In this document: positions 1 through 11,605 of the stretch, one piece after another
How the letters are laid out: each line of letters opens with the position of its first letter
How positions within the stretch are numbered: the stretch's first letter is position 1
Source: Microbacterium proteolyticum
GTDB lineage: Bacteria > Actinomycetota > Actinomycetes > Actinomycetales > Microbacteriaceae
Reading direction: 5' to 3'
NCBI RefSeq assembly: GCF_030818075.1
Contig: NZ_JAUSZZ010000001.1
Coordinates: 3,348,001-3,412,000 of the forward strand
Length of the DNA: 64,000 nt
Program-made: the position numbers and the translations under genes
Notes under the pieces: model-generated
What the model saw: only the letters and a program-made list of their open reading frames with translations
Told to the model about the DNA's origin: nothing
Databases searched by the model: none

Positions 1-460
1 ACGCCGCACGCACGACATCGGACTGCAAGTAGTCGGAGACCCCGATGAGCAGGATCGCGAACAGGATCTGCTCGGTGACCACCCAGAACGGGTAGAGCCC
101 GGGGATCGCGGCGAGCACGAGGGCGACGACCGGGAAGATGCGGCTGAACAGCTGCAGACGCCGGAACGCCCAGTACCAGCCCGCCCACGCGCGCCACAGG
201 AAGTAGAACAGCGTCGTGGTGATGGCCAGCACGACGAGGCAGCGCATCCACACGGCGAACCCCACATCGGCGCCGTTCTGCGTCATGACGAAAGCGACCA
301 CCACCGTGGCGACGCCGAGCACGAAGCCCGCCGCCAGCAGCAGCGTCATCGCACGGAACGCGCGCCGCACCTTCGGGTCGTCGGAGACGGCGACGCGATG
401 GCCGGCCTGACGTCCGCCGGCGATGCGGTCGAGGCGGCGCAGGGCTGGTTCGAGCTGCAT
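1..460 (-). CDS. Membrane protein of unknown family (partial, C-terminus outside window)
   Basis: An open frame reads from an ATG at 460 off the left edge, giving 153 codons without a stop. After a hydrophilic, Arg-rich N-terminus of about 35 residues there are at least four hydrophobic segments (roughly residues 38-60, 68-88, 103-122 and 125-143), so it is an integral membrane protein. A Trp/Tyr-rich stretch lies between the second and third segments. I do not recognise the family. The gene is divergent from nothing and lies just upstream (52 bp) of the end of the OsmC gene, on the same strand. The start is the first in-frame ATG. Confidence 0.7.
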   Translation of the reverse strand, partial: MQLEPALRRLDRIAGGRQAGHRVAVSDDPKVRRAFRAMTLLLAAGFVLGVATVVVAFVMTQNGADVGFAVWMRCLVVLAITTTLFYFLWRAWAGWYWAFRRLQLFSRIFPVVALVLAAIPGLYPFWVVTEQILFAILLIGVSDYLQSDVVRAA

Positions 461-511
461 GCGCTCACCCTATGACCTCGGCGTATGCGCCGCCTCGGTG
501 CACGCCCGCGC

Positions 512-982
512 TCAGCCGACCGTGATCTCCGGTTCGTGCCGCACGGGGAAGTTGACCGAGTTGGCGATGAAGCACCACGCGCGCGCCTGCGCGTGCGCGG
601 CGCGGGCCGCCTCGACCATCGACTCCTCGGCGACCCGCACCCGCGGGCGCAGCACCACCTCTGTGAATGCTCCCCCGCTGTTGCCGTCTTCCTGCATGGT
701 GCCCGATGCGTCGTCCTCGTACCCCGTGACGACGACCCCGGTCGTGACGCAGGCGTGCAGGTAGGACAGCAGGTGGCATTCGCTCAGCGCGGCGAGGAGC
801 AGCTCCTCCGGGTTCCACTTGGCGGGGTCGCCGCGGAACGGCTTGTCGGCGGATGCCGCGATGGCGGGCTTCCCGTCGACCTCGAGCGTCACGGCCCGGT
901 CGTAGTCGCGATACCCGCTCGTGCCGCTCCCCCGGTCGCCCGTCCAGGTCGCGTGCAGACGGTACTGGTGCTCTCCGTTCAT
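512..982 (-). CDS. OsmC family protein
   Basis: A 156-residue protein with the OsmC/Ohr fold signature: an N-terminal beta-rich part (HQYRLHATWTGDRG), the conserved NPEELLLAALSECHLLSYLH helix with the catalytic-type Cys, and a later Cys near WCFIANSVN. OsmC proteins reduce organic hydroperoxides through a Cys pair and act in the cytosol in peroxide defence. The ATG at 982 is chosen because the family starts just before the HQYRL strand; the frame stays open 32 codons further upstream, but that part covers a palindromic repeat and looks non-coding. It is divergent from the asparaginase gene. Confidence 0.88.
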   Translation of the reverse strand: MNGEHQYRLHATWTGDRGSGTSGYRDYDRAVTLEVDGKPAIAASADKPFRGDPAKWNPEELLLAALSECHLLSYLHACVTTGVVVTGYEDDASGTMQEDGNSGGAFTEVVLRPRVRVAEESMVEAARAAHAQARAWCFIANSVNFPVRHEPEITVG

Positions 983-1015
983 GCCACCAGTCTGCCCCCA
1001 CCCCACCCCCACCGC

Positions 1016-1081
1016 CGCGCGAGTCGCCAGGATGTGTCGCTTCGACGCCGCTCCCGGCGACAGATCCTGGCGACTCACGCG
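1016..1081. repeat. 66-bp near-perfect palindrome (family A)
   Basis: Two 25-nt arms, differing at two positions, flank a loop of about 16 nt. The outer ends read CGCG.GAG and the inner ends TGTCGC / GCGACA. It lies between the OsmC gene and asparaginase. An element with the same outer and inner ends but different middle-arm sequence, still self-complementary, occurs at 52312-52376. It has no U-tract and could be a bidirectional RNA hairpin or a REP-like mobile palindrome. Confidence 0.85.
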
Positions 1082-1129
1082 GGGAGGCGGGCCCCGTCGG
1101 GCGGCGAGGTGCCGGGATACGATGGAGGG

Positions 1130-2110
1130 ATGCCGACGCCCCCCGCCTTCGCTGAACTCGCCGTCGTCGATCGCAACGGGTTCGTGGAGTCACGGCACCA
1201 CGGCGTGGCGGTGGTGCTCGCCCCCGACGGGTCGGAGAAGCTCTCCCTCGGCGACCCGACCGCACCTTTCCTCCCCCGCTCGAGCATGAAGCCGCTGCAG
1301 GCGCTCGCGTGCCTGTCGGCCGGCGTCGACCTCGCCGACGAGCGACTGGCGATCTCGATGGCGAGCCACTGCGGCACCGACCGGCACGCCGAGGTGGCCC
1401 GGGGCATGCTGCAGTCGGCGGGCCTCACCGAAGACGACCTGGGCTGCCCGGCCGCGTGGCCGTCCGACCAGGCATCGCGCGACGAGCTCGTACGCGATCA
1501 CGGCGGTCCCTCGCCGCTGCGGATGAACTGCTCCGGAAAGCACGCCGCCATGCTTCTGACGTGCGTCGCGAACGGGTGGCCGACCGCGAACTACCTCGAC
1601 GCGCAGCACCCGCTGCAGGTGCACATCCGCGAGGTGATCGAGCGGCTCGTGGGCGAGCGCCTGACCACCACGGCGATCGACGGGTGCGGCGCCCCCGTCT
1701 ACGCGATGAGCCTCGTGGGCCTCGCCCGTGCCATCCAGCGCATCGCGACGTCATCCGAGCGGTCTCCCTTCGCGCTGCACCGCAGCGCCGGAACCCTCGT
1801 GCGCGCCGTCAAAGACCACGCGTGGACGATCGACGGTCCCGGTCGCCCCGACACGGTCGTCATCGATCATCTCGGTGTCTTCAGCAAGATGGGCGCCGAG
1901 GGCGTCCAGGTGATGACGGCCCCCGACGGCACCACGGTCGCGCTGAAGATGCTCGACGGGTCCAACCGCGCCGGCCACGTGGTGGCGCTGCGCCTGCTCG
2001 AGCGCGCGGGCGCCCTCACCCCCGAGGCCGTGGCCGACACGGTGGCGCATCTGCCGTTGTCGGTGCTCGGCGGCGGTGCCGAGGTCGGCGCGATCCGCGC
2101 CGCCGTCTGA
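1130..2110 (+). CDS. L-asparaginase II-type (thermolabile) asparaginase
   Basis: A 326-residue protein matching the asparaginase_II family, which hydrolyses L-asparagine to aspartate and ammonia. Visible family features are the FLPRSSMKPLQALA motif near residue 45, SMASHCGTDRHAEVARGML near residue 80, MNCSGKHAAMLLTC near residue 128, and the C-terminal SVLGGGAEVGAIRA. The ATG at 1130 has GGAGGG directly upstream (ATACGATGGAGGGATG), and the longer frame upstream runs through the family A palindrome, so it is rejected. No signal peptide is seen, so the enzyme should be cytosolic. It converges on the permease gene with only 13 bp between stops. Confidence 0.9.
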   Translation: MPTPPAFAELAVVDRNGFVESRHHGVAVVLAPDGSEKLSLGDPTAPFLPRSSMKPLQALACLSAGVDLADERLAISMASHCGTDRHAEVARGMLQSAGLTEDDLGCPAAWPSDQASRDELVRDHGGPSPLRMNCSGKHAAMLLTCVANGWPTANYLDAQHPLQVHIREVIERLVGERLTTTAIDGCGAPVYAMSLVGLARAIQRIATSSERSPFALHRSAGTLVRAVKDHAWTIDGPGRPDTVVIDHLGVFSKMGAEGVQVMTAPDGTTVALKMLDGSNRAGHVVALRLLERAGALTPEAVADTVAHLPLSVLGGGAEVGAIRAAV

Positions 2111-2123
2111 CGGCGGCCGGGCG

Positions 2124-3656
2124 TCAGATGCCGCCGTCCACCGAGCGCGGGTAGGTCACCGGCTCGTCGGGGACGAGCACCTCGGTGTCGCGGTTCAGGC
2201 TCTCACCACGGAAGAACGGCTTCGAATCGGGCACCGCGAACCAGATGAGCATGAGCACGACGCCGACCGCGAGAGCTCCGATCCCCATCACGAAGGTCCC
2301 CCCGATCCCGAACAGCACGGTGTAGCCGTACTCCGGGTCGTACATGTCGACGGCGGATTGCACGAACGCGAACGTCAGCATCAGCGCACCCAGCAGGGGA
2401 AGGATGCCGCGGTAGACGAGATTCGTCGCCGATGAGAACAGCTGCCGTCGGTAGTACCACACGCACGCGTAACCGGTCAGGGCGTAATAGAACGCGATCG
2501 CCAGCCCCAGGGACAGGATCGAGTCCTGGAGGATGTTGTCGCTGATGAGGGTCATCCCGACGTAGTACACGCTGGCGACGACGCCCATGACGAGCGTCGA
2601 GAAGGACGGCGTCCGGTAGCGCGGATGCACGGAGCGGAAGCGGGCGGGCAGGGCCTTGTACGCGGCCATCGCGAGGGTCCCGCGGGCCGTGGGAAGGATG
2701 GTGGTCTGCGTCGACGACACCGCCGAGATCAGCACGGCGACGATCAGCACCCACCCGAAGGGGCCGAAGAGGCCGTCCTTCAGCGCCAGGAACACGTCGT
2801 CGGCGTTGTCGGGGTTGGCGAGCCCCGCCCCGTCCTCCCCGACCCCCGCGTACATCATCGCGGCCACGGTCACGGTGACGTAGGTCCCGAGCAGGATGAC
2901 GGTCGTGAGGAGCGCTGCACGGCCGGGGATGCGTTGAGGATCCTTCGTCTCCTCGTTCAGCGCGAGACAGGTGTCCCAGCCCCAGTAGATGAAAAGTGCC
3001 AGCAGCACCGCTTCGGTGAAGCCGCCGAAGTCGGTGAAGCCGAACGGGTTGAACCATGCGATGTCGAAGGGTGTGGGGTTCGGCGCGCTGCCGTCGAAGA
3101 ACTTCCACAGCGCCAACACCACGAACAACCCCAGCACGATGTACTGCACGGCGAGCAGGATGTTCTGGATGCGCTCGCCGATCTCCACGCCGCGGTAACT
3201 GACGAAGGTCATGGCTGCGATGAACGCGACACCGGTCGCGGTGACCAGGGGGACGTTCTCTGCCAGCGATCCGTCTCCGATCAGCGACCACAGGTAGATG
3301 CCGGCGATCTGCGACAGGTTCGCCAGCACGACCATGCCGGCCACGGCCACGCCCCATCCGCCCATCCACCCGATCCAGGGGCCGAAGGCCTTCGTGCTCC
3401 ATGTGAACGTCGTGCCGCAGTCGGGTACGGCGTTGTTCAGCTCGCGGTAGGCGAACGCGATGAACAGCATCGGGATGAAGGCGATGATGAAGGCGATGGG
3501 GGCCGAGGCGCCTACGGCGAGCACGACGAAGCCGAGCGTGGCCACGAGCGAGTACACCGGGGCGGTGGATGCCAGACCGATCACGGTCGAGCCCCAGAGT
3601 CCGAGGGTGCCGGAGGCGAGGCCCTTGCCGGCCGTGCATTCGGGTGCAGCGGTCAT
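2124..3656 (-). CDS. APC-superfamily amino-acid permease
   Basis: A 510-residue membrane protein with about 12 hydrophobic segments. The first segment carries a small-residue substrate motif (GSTVIGLASTAPVYSLVATL) typical of the amino acid-polyamine-organocation superfamily, with the later ALNEETKDPQRIPGRAAL loop that is characteristic of bacterial APC permeases. It probably moves an amino acid or amine across the cytoplasmic membrane by proton or sodium coupling; the substrate cannot be told from sequence. The ATG at 3656 is followed by a short hydrophilic tail. It stands alone, with PP2C downstream in coordinate order and asparaginase convergent. Confidence 0.88.
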   Translation of the reverse strand: MTAAPECTAGKGLASGTLGLWGSTVIGLASTAPVYSLVATLGFVVLAVGASAPIAFIIAFIPMLFIAFAYRELNNAVPDCGTTFTWSTKAFGPWIGWMGGWGVAVAGMVVLANLSQIAGIYLWSLIGDGSLAENVPLVTATGVAFIAAMTFVSYRGVEIGERIQNILLAVQYIVLGLFVVLALWKFFDGSAPNPTPFDIAWFNPFGFTDFGGFTEAVLLALFIYWGWDTCLALNEETKDPQRIPGRAALLTTVILLGTYVTVTVAAMMYAGVGEDGAGLANPDNADDVFLALKDGLFGPFGWVLIVAVLISAVSSTQTTILPTARGTLAMAAYKALPARFRSVHPRYRTPSFSTLVMGVVASVYYVGMTLISDNILQDSILSLGLAIAFYYALTGYACVWYYRRQLFSSATNLVYRGILPLLGALMLTFAFVQSAVDMYDPEYGYTVLFGIGGTFVMGIGALAVGVVLMLIWFAVPDSKPFFRGESLNRDTEVLVPDEPVTYPRSVDGGI

Positions 3657-3720
3657 GTGCCGAACGTAGGATCAGCGACCCGTTCGGGTCAAGCGACGGG
3701 CCCGGGCCGCGCGGTGGAGT

Positions 3721-4494
3721 TCAGCCGTCTCGACGCGTGACGTCGAGAACGACGATGGTGATGTTGTCACGCCCGCCGTTCTCGAGCGCCGCCGCCATCA
3801 TCGCCTCGACGGCGGCGGCGGGGTCGGCGTTCGCCTCGAGGAAGTGGCGGATGCCGAAGTCGGTGAGCTCTTTCGTCAGCCCGTCCGAGCAGATGACGAA
3901 GCGGTCGCCGTCGAGCACATCCAGCCGCAGATAATCGGGCTTGACGCTGTCGCTGGGTCCGACGGCGCGGGTGATCACGTTGCCGTACGGGTGGTTCTCG
4001 GCCTCTTCGGGGCTGAGGCGGCCGGCGGCGATGAGTTCCTGCACGACGGAGTGGTCCGTCGTGACCTGCACGATCTCGCCGTCGCGCAGGAGGTAGACGC
4101 GGGAGTCGCCGATGTTGAGCGTCACCCAGTGGGGCTCTTCCGTCTGCGTCTCGAGGTAGACGCCGGTGAGCGTGGTCCCCGTGCCCTCGTCGGTCGTCTC
4201 GGGGTGCGCGACGATGTCTTTCACCGCGCGCGAGAGGGCCTTCTCGATGTTCTTCGTCGACACCGCGCCCCCGTCGACGACGGCGCGGAGACGGTCCACC
4301 GTGCTCGCGCTGGCGATCTCCCCGCCCAGGTGTCCGCCCATGCCGTCGGCGACGACGTAGAGCGGGAAGGCGGCGAGGACGGCGTCCTGGTTGACCTCGC
4401 GACGACGGCCGGTGTCGGTACCCGCCGCCCACGACAGCTCCAGCGTCGTCTGGCCCAGCGGAACGCTGCGCGTGTGGGTGGTCACCTCGGGCAC
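3721..4494 (-). CDS. PP2C-family Ser/Thr protein phosphatase
   Basis: A 257-residue PPM/PP2C phosphatase. The metal-binding motifs are visible: GRRREVNQDAV near the N-terminus, YVVADGMGGHLGGEIAS, LNIGDSRVYLLRDG, FVICSDGLTKELTD and NGGRDNITIVVLDV. It should dephosphorylate Ser/Thr in the cytosol with Mn2+ or Mg2+. The GTG at 4494 is preferred over an in-frame start 15 codons upstream because GGAGG lies seven bases before it. A TAGGAT -10 candidate is at 4549-4554. It is not next to a kinase; the only Ser/Thr kinase in the window is 33 kb away at 37446-38666. Confidence 0.92.
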   Translation of the reverse strand: MPEVTTHTRSVPLGQTTLELSWAAGTDTGRRREVNQDAVLAAFPLYVVADGMGGHLGGEIASASTVDRLRAVVDGGAVSTKNIEKALSRAVKDIVAHPETTDEGTGTTLTGVYLETQTEEPHWVTLNIGDSRVYLLRDGEIVQVTTDHSVVQELIAAGRLSPEEAENHPYGNVITRAVGPSDSVKPDYLRLDVLDGDRFVICSDGLTKELTDFGIRHFLEANADPAAAVEAMMAAALENGGRDNITIVVLDVTRRDG

Positions 4495-4548
4495 GAATGA
4501 TCCTCCGGTTGGCCGACGACTGCGCCGGCGGAAGCGCACGGCCCTGTC

Positions 4549-4554
4549 ATCCTA
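4549..4554 (-). promoter_or_regulatory. Candidate -10 box for the PP2C gene
   Basis: The minus strand reads TAGGAT here, matching the actinobacterial TANNNT -10 consensus, about 55 bases before the GTG start of the PP2C gene. No convincing -35 is seen, which is usual in high-GC actinobacteria. Confidence 0.4.
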
Positions 4555-4612
4555 GTAGACGCCCGCGCTCGACCCCGGACCGACCCGATGCGCGCCCCCA
4601 CGGCATCCACCG

Positions 4613-5593
4613 TCATCCCGCCGCCGGGTCGAGGGGAAGGCCCAGGATGCCGTCGATCTCGGCGAGGTCCGCGGCGGTCGGGGCCCACGCGGAGGCCGCT
4701 GCCGCGTTCGCGCGCACCTGCTCGGCGCTGGTGGCACCGGCGATGACGCTCGAGACGACCGGGTTGGCCAGGAACCATCCGAACGTGGCCTCCAGCATGG
4801 TGATGCTCCGCTCGTCGCAGAACGCGCGGTAGCGCTCCAGAGCGTCCCAGGGGGCGTCACGCCACAGATGCGGGCGCTGGCGCATGATGCGACTGCTTTC
4901 GGGTCCGCCGTCGCGGGAGAACTTGCCCGTCAGGAGTCCGTTGTGCAGCGGGAAGAACGGCAGGAAGCCGAGCCCGAAATGCGCCGCGGCCGGCAGCACC
5001 TCGCGCTCTGCGGCGCGCGCGAGGAGACTGTACTGGTTCTGCGCAGAGACGAAGCGCACGCCCGTCGCCGCCGCGTCGGCCTCGGCGATCTGCCAGCCCG
5101 AGAAGTTCGAGTGCCCGATATAGCGCACCTTCCCCTCGCGCACCAGGTCGCCGAGTGCGTCGAGCGTCTCGTCGATCGGAGTCGAGGGGTCGGGCGTGTG
5201 CAACTGGTAGAGGTCGATCCAGTCCGTGCGGAGACGCCGGAGGGAGTCCTCCACCGCACGGCGCACGTGGGCGCGCGATCCCTTGGCACCACCGGGGAGC
5301 GCGGGCGCAAGATCGGCGTGACCGAATTTCGTCGCCAGCACCACCTCGTCGCGCCGGCCGGCCAAGGCCTCCCCCATCAACGTCTCCGACAGACCGAACG
5401 ACCGGCCGTAGATGTCGGCGGTGTCGAGGAAGGTGACGCCGGCGTCGAGGGCCGCATCGAGCACCGCGCGGGTGCCGTCGAGCGTCTCGGTGGCGGTACC
5501 CGCCCGACCGAAGTTGTTGCAGCCGAGCCCGACCGCGGAGACACGCAGACCGGAGCGGCCCACCGGACGGAGAGGAATCGGTGAGGGCGTCAT
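4613..5593 (-). CDS. Aldo/keto reductase
   Basis: A 326-residue TIM-barrel NADP(H)-dependent oxidoreductase of the AKR superfamily. Family features are the N-terminal VSAVGLGCNNFGRAG, the catalytic DTADIYG (Asp and Tyr), the catalytic Lys in VVLATKFGH, the His in LYQLHTPDP, and the C-terminal cofactor region VSSVIAGATSAEQV. It reduces carbonyl compounds or oxidises alcohols in the cytosol; the substrate is unknown. The ATG at 5593 fits the usual family start. It is a single gene on the minus strand, unrelated by spacing to its neighbours. Confidence 0.92.
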   Translation of the reverse strand: MTPSPIPLRPVGRSGLRVSAVGLGCNNFGRAGTATETLDGTRAVLDAALDAGVTFLDTADIYGRSFGLSETLMGEALAGRRDEVVLATKFGHADLAPALPGGAKGSRAHVRRAVEDSLRRLRTDWIDLYQLHTPDPSTPIDETLDALGDLVREGKVRYIGHSNFSGWQIAEADAAATGVRFVSAQNQYSLLARAAEREVLPAAAHFGLGFLPFFPLHNGLLTGKFSRDGGPESSRIMRQRPHLWRDAPWDALERYRAFCDERSITMLEATFGWFLANPVVSSVIAGATSAEQVRANAAAASAWAPTAADLAEIDGILGLPLDPAAG

Positions 5594-5682
5594 CCCCCCA
5601 CGCTATCCCCCGCAGATGCCGCGCGGTCCGCGGCCACCACCGACGGGGGCCTCCCGCGACTCGCGGATGGCCCCTGCCGACA

Positions 5683-6333
5683 TCAGTACTGCGGCGGTGC
5701 GGGAGGAGGCGTGTGGCCGGGAGGCGGCGGCGTCGGGCCCGCCGCGGGCGGAGCCGCGGGTCCGTCGTACCCGGGTCCGCTGGGGCCGGAGCCCGTGACC
5801 TGCTGACCCGGCTGCACGGGGACACCGTCCCACACCGTCTTGTCCGCGGCGATCGTGCCCGCCCACGGAGCGGGGGCGATGGCGGGGTTCCAGCGCGACG
5901 ACCCGAAAGCGAGGATGCCGAGCCAGATGAGGGTTCCGACGACCGGGATGAGCCACAGCAGCAGGAGCGGCCAATCCTTTCCGAGCTTCAGGCCCACCCG
6001 CCAGGCCACGACGACGCTGGCCGCGATGGCGACGAGGCCGAAGATGAAACCGATGAACGGGATGCCGCTCAGCACGCTGGCACCGATGACCACGATGAGG
6101 TACGCCCAGGGCGACACATCACCGAGCTTCACGAAGACGAGCGTGTTGTAGATCGGAACCCAGGCTCGCCACTTCCCCTGCACGCCCGCCTTCTCGAAGA
6201 TCTTCATGAGGAAGAACGACGAGACGATGTAGCCCCCGAAGATGCTGAGGAGGATGACGGGCAGCAGGAAGATCAGGAAGGCGAGGGCGGCCAGCCCGCT
6301 TCCGTCGTCGTAGGTGTAAGACGAATCACTCAT
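5683..6333 (-). CDS. DUF5684-like small membrane protein with proline-rich tail
   Basis: A 216-residue protein with four predicted membrane segments in the first about 140 residues and the pattern KAGVQGKWRAWVPIYNTLVF between the first and second, which is typical of the DUF5684 group related to signal-peptidase-like membrane proteins. The last about 60 residues are Pro/Gly/Ala-rich (GPTPPPPGHTPPPAPPQY) and probably disordered in the cytoplasm. No catalytic Ser/Lys pair is visible, so I do not call it a peptidase. The ATG at 6333 has GGAATC upstream, a weak ribosome site. Confidence 0.75.
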   Translation of the reverse strand: MSDSSYTYDDGSGLAALAFLIFLLPVILLSIFGGYIVSSFFLMKIFEKAGVQGKWRAWVPIYNTLVFVKLGDVSPWAYLIVVIGASVLSGIPFIGFIFGLVAIAASVVVAWRVGLKLGKDWPLLLLWLIPVVGTLIWLGILAFGSSRWNPAIAPAPWAGTIAADKTVWDGVPVQPGQQVTGSGPSGPGYDGPAAPPAAGPTPPPPGHTPPPAPPQY

Positions 6334-6429
6334 GGGGATTCCTTTCGAGCGAGTGCGCGGAGCGTCCGTGCGCAGCGTGCGCCATCATGCTACCGATGCT
6401 GTGAGAATCCTGACAGCAGCACGCATTCT

Positions 6430-7182
6430 TCACCTCGCGAAGAGGTTGATTTCATCCCCGTCGCCGCCGGTCACGCTCCATCCCGCCGACAGTGCCCAGG
6501 ACCGGAGGCCGGCGGCATCCTCGATCGTCGGGCGATCCGCGGCCAGCGCGCGCACGAACTCCCCCTTCGTGTGCTTGTTGAAGTGATTGAGCGCCCGGAC
6601 GGCACCCCCGTCGCTTTCCGACACGACGCGCACATAAGCAGACGGAACGTGTCCCGGGATCGGACCGAGAGCCGCGTAGGCCTCGGACCGCAGGTCGAGG
6701 ACGAAAGCCGGCGCGGCGGCCGCGAGGGCGTCGTGCACCGCGTCGGCCCAGACGCGACGCAGCGCGGGCGCGCCCGGCAGGGAGGTCCCCGCTGCCAACC
6801 GGTATGCGGGAATCCGATCCAGCGCGCCGACGGGACCGAAGGGCGCCGAGTGGATCAGCACGTGCGCACCCAGCCATGATCTGGCCGCGGCGTCGAGGGA
6901 CCTGGCATCCAGCGCGTCGAAGAGGACGCCGGTGTATCGGTCCATGGCCGGCATCGTCGGGGCCGACCGGATCGCGGCGTTGTCGTCGATCTCGTGGCGG
7001 CGCTTGGCGCTGAGCTTCAGCACGCGCGCGGCCGTCTCCACATCGGCCGACAGGGCGATGAGCGCGTCGACGACGGTGTCGCGCGGGCCGCGGAGCGACG
7101 GCAGGGCCATCGCGCCCAGATCGAGGGGGGCGCCGTCACCGCCTGGACGTTTCGTCTCGGACGGGGGAAGCAGGATGAGCAT
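6430..7182 (-). CDS. yaaA: YaaA family peroxide-stress protein
   Basis: A 250-residue member of the YaaA/DUF328 family, recognised by the N-terminal MLILLPPSETKR, the central RYTGVLFDALDA and the GLIP-type C-terminal half with HFNKHTKGEFVRAL. In E. coli YaaA lowers intracellular free iron and protects DNA and proteins during peroxide stress, and it binds DNA; the same role here is an inference from the family. It sits on the minus strand just beyond the terminator of the ATP synthase operon and has its own start at 7182. Confidence 0.9.
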   Translation of the reverse strand: MLILLPPSETKRPGGDGAPLDLGAMALPSLRGPRDTVVDALIALSADVETAARVLKLSAKRRHEIDDNAAIRSAPTMPAMDRYTGVLFDALDARSLDAAARSWLGAHVLIHSAPFGPVGALDRIPAYRLAAGTSLPGAPALRRVWADAVHDALAAAAPAFVLDLRSEAYAALGPIPGHVPSAYVRVVSESDGGAVRALNHFNKHTKGEFVRALAADRPTIEDAAGLRSWALSAGWSVTGGDGDEINLFAR

Positions 7183-7201
7183 TCGGCCTCCGGGAAAGAG
7201 C

Positions 7202-7237
7202 GACGCGCGCCGCCCGGCGAACCGGGCGACGCGCGTC
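7202..7237 (-). terminator. Terminator of the ATP synthase operon
   Basis: A 16-bp stem with one mismatch and a CGAA tetraloop lies 14 bases beyond the atpC stop codon. There is no long U-tract, which is common for high-GC actinobacterial terminators. It separates atpC from yaaA. Confidence 0.7.
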
Positions 7238-7250
7238 AGCGGTGAGGACG

Positions 7251-7511
7251 TCAGGAGACGAGGGCAGCGTTTCCTGCGACGATCGTGAGTTCGTCATTGG
7301 CCATCGACAGGAACCCGTCCTCGGCGCTGGCCAGGATCTTCGAGCCATCGGCGCGGGTGATGCGCACCTCGCCCTGGGACAGGATGGCCAGCACCGGCTC
7401 GTGGCCCTGCATGAAACCGATCTCGCCCTCGACCGTCTTGGCGACGACGAGCGATGCCTCACCCGTCCACACCTCGGCGTCGGCCGACACCAGGCTCACG
7501 CGAAGCGCCAT
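7251..7511 (-). CDS. atpC: ATP synthase F1 epsilon subunit
   Basis: An 86-residue epsilon subunit, the short actinobacterial form that lacks most of the C-terminal helical domain. The beta-sandwich sequence runs from MALRVSLVSADAEVWTG through EGEIGFMQGHEPVLAIL to the C-terminus. It links the rotating central stalk and regulates ATPase activity. It starts two bases after the atpD stop and is the last gene of the atp operon, followed by a strong hairpin. Confidence 0.95.
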   Translation of the reverse strand: MALRVSLVSADAEVWTGEASLVVAKTVEGEIGFMQGHEPVLAILSQGEVRITRADGSKILASAEDGFLSMANDELTIVAGNAALVS

Positions 7512-7512
7512 C

Positions 7513-9884
<2,372 letters not shown>

Positions 9885-9910
9885 GATTTACGTTCTCGTG
9901 TCGTCGCTTG

Positions 9911-11542
9911 TCAGCGACGGCCCTTGACGATCCGCTCCTGGTTGACGTCTTCCGCCTCGGCGGCGTCGACCTTCTCGGCGCCGACGACGCCCTGGTCCTT
10001 GCCGGGCTGGAATTCCTTGGTGAACGCGTCGATCTTCTGCTCGAGCTCCGCGACGGTGTCGTCACCGAGCACGTTGGTCTCGCGCAGCGTGTCGAGCACG
10101 GTCGAGTTGCGACGGAGGTAGTCGAGCAGCTCGCGCTCGAAGCGCAGGATGTCGGACACCTCGATCGTGTCGAGCTTTCCGTTCGTGCCGGCCCAGATCG
10201 AGACGACCTGCTCCTCGACGGGGTACGGCGAGTACTGCGGCTGCTTGAGCAGCTCGGTCAGGCGGGCACCACGGGCGAGCTGACGACGCGAGGCCGCGTC
10301 GAGGTCGCTCGCGAACATCGCGAACGCCTCGAGGGAGCGGTACTGGGCGAGCTCGAGCTTGAGCGTTCCCGAGACCTTCTTGATCGACTTGACCTGGGCG
10401 TCGCCACCCACGCGCGAGACCGAGATACCCACGTCGACCGCGGGACGCTGGTTGGCGTTGAAGAGGTCGGACTGCAGGAAGATCTGGCCGTCGGTGATCG
10501 AGATCACGTTGGTCGGGATGTACGCCGAGACGTCGTTGGCCTTGGTCTCGATGATCGGGAGGCCCGTCATGGAACCAGCGCCGAGCTCGTCGGACAGCTT
10601 CGCGCAGCGCTCGAGCAGACGCGAGTGCAGGTAGAAGACGTCGCCGGGGTACGCCTCGCGGCCCGGCGGGCGACGGAGGAGGAGCGACACGGCGCGGTAG
10701 GCCTCGGCCTGCTTCGACAGGTCGTCGAAGATGATCAGCACGTGCTTGCCGCCGTACATCCAGTGCTGGCCGATGGCGGAGCCGGTGTACGGGGCGAGGT
10801 ACTTGAAGCCGGCGGGGTCGGAGGCGGGAGCGGCGACGATGGTGGTGTACTCCATCGCACCGGCGTCTTCGAGGGCGCCCTTCACCGAGGCGATGGTCGA
10901 GCCCTTCTGGCCGATCGCGACGTAGATGCAGCGCACCTGCTTGTTGACGTCGCCGGACTCCCAGTTGGCCTTCTGGTTGATGATCGTGTCGATCGCGATG
11001 GCCGTCTTACCGGTCTGGCGGTCGCCGATGATGAGCTGGCGCTGGCCGCGACCCACGGGGATCATGGCGTCGATCGCCTTGATGCCGGTCTGGAGGGGCT
11101 CGTGCACGCTCTTGCGCTGCATGACGCCCGGAGCCTGGAGCTCGAGGGCACGACGACCCTCGGTCGCGATCTCGCCGAGGCCGTCGATCGGGTTTCCGAG
11201 GGGGTCGACGACGCGACCGAGGTAGCCGTCACCGACACCGACCGAGAGCACCTCGCCCGTACGGGTGACGCTCTGGCCCTCTTCGATGCCGGAGAACTCG
11301 CCGAGCACGACGACACCGACCTCGTTCTCGTCGAGGTTCTGGGCCAGACCCAGCGTGCCGTCCGCGAAGCGGATGAGCTCGTTGGCCATGACGCCCGGAA
11401 GGCCCTCGACGTGCGCGATGCCATCGGCCGCGTCGACGACGGCGCCGACCTCGGTCGCCGCAGCGCCGGTGGGCTCGTAGGCGGTGACGAAGTCCTTCAG
11501 CGCGTCACGAATGACGTCGGGGCTGATAGAGAGATCTGCCAT
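9911..11542 (-). CDS. atpA: ATP synthase F1 alpha subunit
   Basis: A 543-residue alpha subunit with the non-catalytic nucleotide-binding P-loop [11 protein letters not shown] and the family motifs [15 protein letters not shown] and [11 protein letters not shown]. It forms the alpha3beta3 hexamer with AtpD. The ATG at 11542 begins [13 protein letters not shown], typical for Microbacteriaceae, so the 14-codon longer frame is rejected. It is in the middle of the atp operon. A very long opposite-strand frame covers it but is a codon-bias shadow. Confidence 0.97.
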   Translation of the reverse strand: MADLSISPDVIRDALKDFVTAYEPTGAAATEVGAVVDAADGIAHVEGLPGVMANELIRFADGTLGLAQNLDENEVGVVVLGEFSGIEEGQSVTRTGEVLSVGVGDGYLGRVVDPLGNPIDGLGEIATEGRRALELQAPGVMQRKSVHEPLQTGIKAIDAMIPVGRGQRQLIIGDRQTGKTAIAIDTIINQKANWESGDVNKQVRCIYVAIGQKGSTIASVKGALEDAGAMEYTTIVAAPASDPAGFKYLAPYTGSAIGQHWMYGGKHVLIIFDDLSKQAEAYRAVSLLLRRPPGREAYPGDVFYLHSRLLERCAKLSDELGAGSMTGLPIIETKANDVSAYIPTNVISITDGQIFLQSDLFNANQRPAVDVGISVSRVGGDAQVKSIKKVSGTLKLELAQYRSLEAFAMFASDLDAASRRQLARGARLTELLKQPQYSPYPVEEQVVSIWAGTNGKLDTIEVSDILRFERELLDYLRRNSTVLDTLRETNVLGDDTVAELEQKIDAFTKEFQPGKDQGVVGAEKVDAAEAEDVNQERIVKGRR

Positions 11543-11605
11543 TGTCTTCCTTCGTTCGTGGGGCTGCGAGGCCCCCAGATCCACGCCCGTTCGGGCGGAA
11601 AGTCT

